Made by a program: the position numbers and the translations under genes. The notes under the pieces are model-generated. The model was given only the letters and a program-made list of their open reading frames with translations. It was not told the DNA's origin and did no database searches. Shown piece after piece: positions 5,645 to 7,434 of a stretch of DNA of 7,434 bases; the first letter of the stretch is position 1; every line of letters begins with the position of its first letter. The stretch covers positions 1 through 7,434 of the forward strand of contig DGIF01000018.1 of NCBI GenBank assembly GCA_002393165.1, read 5' to 3'. Origin of the DNA: Candidatus Saccharibacteria bacterium UBA3829 (GTDB taxonomy: Bacteria; Patescibacteriota; Saccharimonadia; Saccharimonadales; Saccharimonadaceae).

Positions 5645-6307
5645 ATGCGATTATATTTGGCAAGTAATGATTTGGGGAGCTTTGCGGACAAGCTGCGTGA
5701 GTTAGTGGGCGATAATAAAAAAGCGCTGGTCATATCGAATGCGCGAGACCATCGCTCGAAAGAGGACAGAGCGGAAATCGTTAAGGGCGATATCGAAATG
5801 CTTAACGCGGCTGGGTTATCGGCGACGGAACTAGATTTAAGGCCATACTTTGGTAAAGCAGATGAGCTAAGAAAATATATAGATGCTGCGCAGCCGGGCC
5901 TAGTGTTTTCGATGGGCGGGAACTTTTGTTCCTTAGCGACGGCGATGCATCTTAGCGGGATGAGGGATATCTTGCGTAAGGACTTAGCTGATGATAAATA
6001 CGTCTATGGTGGATATAGCGCTGGCGCAATGATCGCCGCGCCCGACACGTTAAACTATCTGGATTCGTATGGTAGGCGTACTGGCGATAGGTTGGAAGAG
6101 GCAAAGCAAATCTATGGCGAGGCTTATACGGAGGGGCTAGGCTTGATTAATGAATATATTTGTCCGCACGCTGACGAAGATAGGTTCATGGAGGTTTGCG
6201 AGAAGGCGCAGGTACTTTTGCCGGCTAAGGGTTTGATGCCAGTGGTGCTGAATAATTCTGACGTCATGGTGATAGATGGTGAGCAGAAGGTAATTCTCAA
6301 GAAATAG
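5645..6307 (+). CDS. Peptidase family S51 protein, PepE-like dipeptidase
   Basis: A 220-residue cytoplasmic protein of family S51 (alpha-aspartyl dipeptidase PepE / cyanophycinase group, class I glutamine-amidotransferase-like fold). PepE hydrolyses Asp-X dipeptides. Visible motifs are an opening beta strand (MRLYLASND), the glycine motif FSMGGNFCSL (88-97) that typically forms the oxyanion region, the nucleophile elbow YGGYSAGAMIAAP (121-133) with Ser125, and a likely catalytic His175 in YICPHADEDRF (171-181). Length is close to PepE (about 229). The start is ATG 5645, four bases after GAAGGAG; upstream codons to 5612 overlap the promoter. The exported nuclease begins one base after the stop, so the pair is almost certainly translationally coupled. 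Specificity for Asp-X is inferred from the family; some relatives act on other peptides. Confidence 0.88.
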   Translation: MRLYLASNDLGSFADKLRELVGDNKKALVISNARDHRSKEDRAEIVKGDIEMLNAAGLSATELDLRPYFGKADELRKYIDAAQPGLVFSMGGNFCSLATAMHLSGMRDILRKDLADDKYVYGGYSAGAMIAAPDTLNYLDSYGRRTGDRLEEAKQIYGEAYTEGLGLINEYICPHADEDRFMEVCEKAQVLLPAKGLMPVVLNNSDVMVIDGEQKVILKK

Positions 6308-6308
6308 C

Positions 6309-7088
6309 ATGAAGCCACAATCCAAGAGATTAGTTGCGGTGCTGTCGGCGCTTTTTGGTGTGGCGGTGTGGCTGCTGGTGAATCCGGCGAGCTACGAAAC
6401 GGTGTTGACGCCGGCGGAAAACGACGAGGCAAGCGAAGGCAACGTGGCGGCGCTCGAGACGGGCGAAAACAGCACAGCGGTGCTTGTGTCAAGCGAGAGC
6501 GATGAAGCGGCGCCGCTGGCCAGCGACATCCTGGAGCGACTCGAGGTGAAGGGGCGGGCGCCAAAGACTGGCTACGCGAGGGAGGAATTTTATTCGGGTT
6601 GGCCGACGGTGGAGGGGTGTAACCTAAGGCAGCGGATTTTGAAGCGGGAGTTTGGGGAATCAGCGGTGCTGGACGGTTGCGATGTGGTGGCGGGGGAGTT
6701 TGTTGAGCCATATACCGGCCAGTCGATGAAGTTCACGACGAAGGCGGAAATCTCGAAGGCGCTACAAATCGACCACGTGGTGGCGCTGTCTGACGCGTGG
6801 CAGAAAGGTGCACAGTATATGGATAAGTTTGTGCGACGTGAGATTGCAACTGATCCGTTGAATTTATTAGCGGTGGATGGCCCGGCGAACGAGCAGAAAT
6901 CTGACGGCGATGCGGCGACGTGGTTGCCGCCGAACAAAGCGTTTCGGTGCCAGTACGTGGCGAGACAAGTGTCTGTGAAATATAAATATAAATTGTGGGT
7001 GACAGCGGCTGAGAAAGAGGCGATTTCGAAGGTGCTAGAAAGCTGTCCAAACGAAAAGGCAGTGGGGGTTGTGGAAAACTCCGATTGA
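6309..7088 (+). CDS. Exported DUF1524-type HNH nuclease
   Basis: A 259-residue protein with a basic start and a hydrophobic segment (residues 8-26), acting as signal peptide or membrane anchor. A Glu/Ala/Ser-rich linker follows (about 30-75), then a C-terminal domain matching the DUF1524/HNH family of extracellular nucleases. Key parts are ALQIDHVVALSDAW (151-164; Asp155-His156), TDPLNLLAVDGPANEQKSDG (181-200; Asn185, Asn194, Lys197) and AATWLPPNKAFRCQYVARQV (202-221). This is a beta-beta-alpha-metal nuclease core expected to cut DNA non-specifically outside the membrane. Four cysteines (104, 124, 214, 246) all lie in the exported part and could form two disulfides. The start codon is one base after the stop of the S51 peptidase gene and has no SD of its own, so coupled translation is likely. 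Feeding nucleotides to a cell that scavenges them is an inference. The gene is GC-rich relative to its neighbours. Confidence 0.88.
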   Translation: MKPQSKRLVAVLSALFGVAVWLLVNPASYETVLTPAENDEASEGNVAALETGENSTAVLVSSESDEAAPLASDILERLEVKGRAPKTGYAREEFYSGWPTVEGCNLRQRILKREFGESAVLDGCDVVAGEFVEPYTGQSMKFTTKAEISKALQIDHVVALSDAWQKGAQYMDKFVRREIATDPLNLLAVDGPANEQKSDGDAATWLPPNKAFRCQYVARQVSVKYKYKLWVTAAEKEAISKVLESCPNEKAVGVVENSD

Positions 7089-7104
7089 CAAAAGTTCAAA
7101 ATGC

Positions 7105-7133
7105 TTGACAAGCGCATAATGCTTGTGTAAAAT
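7105..7133 (+). promoter_or_regulatory. Strong sigma70-type promoter for the last gene
   Basis: TTGACA (7105-7110), exactly 17 bases, then TAAAAT (7128-7133). A second TTGACA lies 20 bases upstream (7085-7090) with no matching -10. The octamer AATGCTTG occurs twice (7100-7107 and 7118-7125), and GCTTG-A-CAAGC forms a small dyad over the -35 (7103-7113). Transcription should start near 7140, leaving a leader of about 69 bases. Confidence 0.8.
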
Positions 7134-7180
7134 AAAAGTGTTAAAGGTCATACTACCCGTTAACAAAAAAATAATTAATT

Positions 7181-7196
7181 TTCCATCTAGATGGAA
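7181..7196. promoter_or_regulatory. Perfect 16-bp palindrome adjoining the ribosome binding site
   Basis: TTCCATCTAGATGGAA is a perfect palindrome within the transcribed leader. Its right arm runs into the SD sequence GGAAGGAG (7193-7200), eight bases before the ATG at 7209. In RNA it could form a six-pair stem with a CTAG loop that hides part of the SD; as DNA it could be a dimeric protein site downstream of the promoter. Confidence 0.6.
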
Positions 7197-7208
7197 GGAG
7201 AAAAAAAT

Positions 7209-7434
7209 ATGAAAAAATTAGCAATTGCAGGAGCGTCGGTAGCTCTCGCTGCGTTGCCGGTAGCTGGCGTGTTTGCGGCTACTAATCAGACGATCACCGA
7301 TCAAGTCCAGATTACCGTCAATTCGGCTTGCTCGATGAGGACTGGCGGAACCGCGGAGAGCCCTACGGTTACTGGTGGGAACGTTTCTAAGTCGGTTTCT
7401 GGTGGTACGTTGGTGGGCGATACTGGTACGGCTT
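7209..7434 (+). CDS. Secreted protein, N-terminal part (3' end outside window)
   Basis: The first 75 codons of a protein that runs off the right edge. It opens with a textbook Sec signal peptide, MKKLAIAGASVALAALPVAG followed by VFA-ATNQ, with likely cleavage after VFAA or one residue earlier. The mature start (TNQTITDQVQITVNSACSM) is beta-like and then becomes Gly/Thr/Ser/Val-rich (GGTAESPTVTGGNVSKSVSG). Such openings are common on CPR surface proteins, and the Ser/Thr-rich beta character resembles the first domain of the minus-strand surface protein at 1-1095, but no named domain can be assigned. The start has an ideal SD (AAGGAG, eight-base spacing) and a near-consensus promoter, which suggests high expression, as for an abundant envelope or pilus-like protein. 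Confidence 0.85.
   Translation, partial: MKKLAIAGASVALAALPVAGVFAATNQTITDQVQITVNSACSMRTGGTAESPTVTGGNVSKSVSGGTLVGDTGTA

Noticed and set aside
6124..6711. Minus-strand open frame of 195 codons
   Set aside because: It is opposite the S51 peptidase end and the nuclease start; the Pro/Ser/Arg-rich product is typical of the antisense of Ala/Glu/Gly-rich codons.
1..7434. Alternative genetic code (UGA as glycine, as in SR1/Gracilibacteria)
   Set aside because: TGA terminates the genes at 3127 and 7088 at sensible places, and no in-frame TGA interrupts the recognised proteins.
1..7434. CRISPR array, mobile element, tRNA or rRNA
   Set aside because: I found no regularly spaced repeats, transposase motifs, terminal inverted repeats, or cloverleaf or rRNA signatures on either strand.

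Overview
The window reads like a piece of a small-genome Candidate Phyla Radiation bacterium, most likely Candidatus Saccharibacteria (TM7) or a close relative. This is inferred from gene content, not from a marker gene. The clues are tightly packed short genes, exported surface proteins with low-complexity or repeat domains, and a small two-helix membrane protein with a WETSWTRR motif that I recall as common in these groups. Several genes also start with no Shine-Dalgarno (SD) sequence directly behind a -10 box. TGA acts as a stop codon (ends of the genes at 2861-3127 and 6309-7088), which argues against the UGA=Gly code of SR1/Gracilibacteria.

Layout. Positions 1-2443 are on the minus strand. 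Reading leftward from a divergent control region at 2444-2541 they hold a small membrane protein gene split by a one-base frameshift, an APH-fold phosphotransferase, and a secreted InlB-repeat surface protein that runs off the left edge. Positions 2542-7434 are on the plus strand: a zinc-ribbon protein, the WETSWTRR membrane protein, a NahK-like N-acetylhexosamine kinase, a six-helix membrane protein with a coiled-coil tail, an unrecognised 125-residue protein, an S51 (PepE-like) peptidase, an exported DUF1524/HNH nuclease one base downstream, and the start of a second secreted protein behind a strong promoter.

How they may work together. The content fits a scavenging, surface-associated lifestyle: two exported surface proteins, an exported nuclease, a dipeptidase-like enzyme and an amino-sugar kinase. 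No defence system, mobile element, CRISPR array, tRNA or rRNA is visible.

The most distinctive signal is in the promoters. Four start codons (2443 and 2024 on minus; 4256 and 5209 on plus) lie exactly six bases after an extended -10 element, TGn-TANNAT-N6-ATG. Transcription should therefore begin at or within a base or so of the ATG, giving leaderless mRNAs. Other genes in the window have conventional SD sequences, so both initiation modes appear side by side. No stretch over 300 bases lacks a gene.
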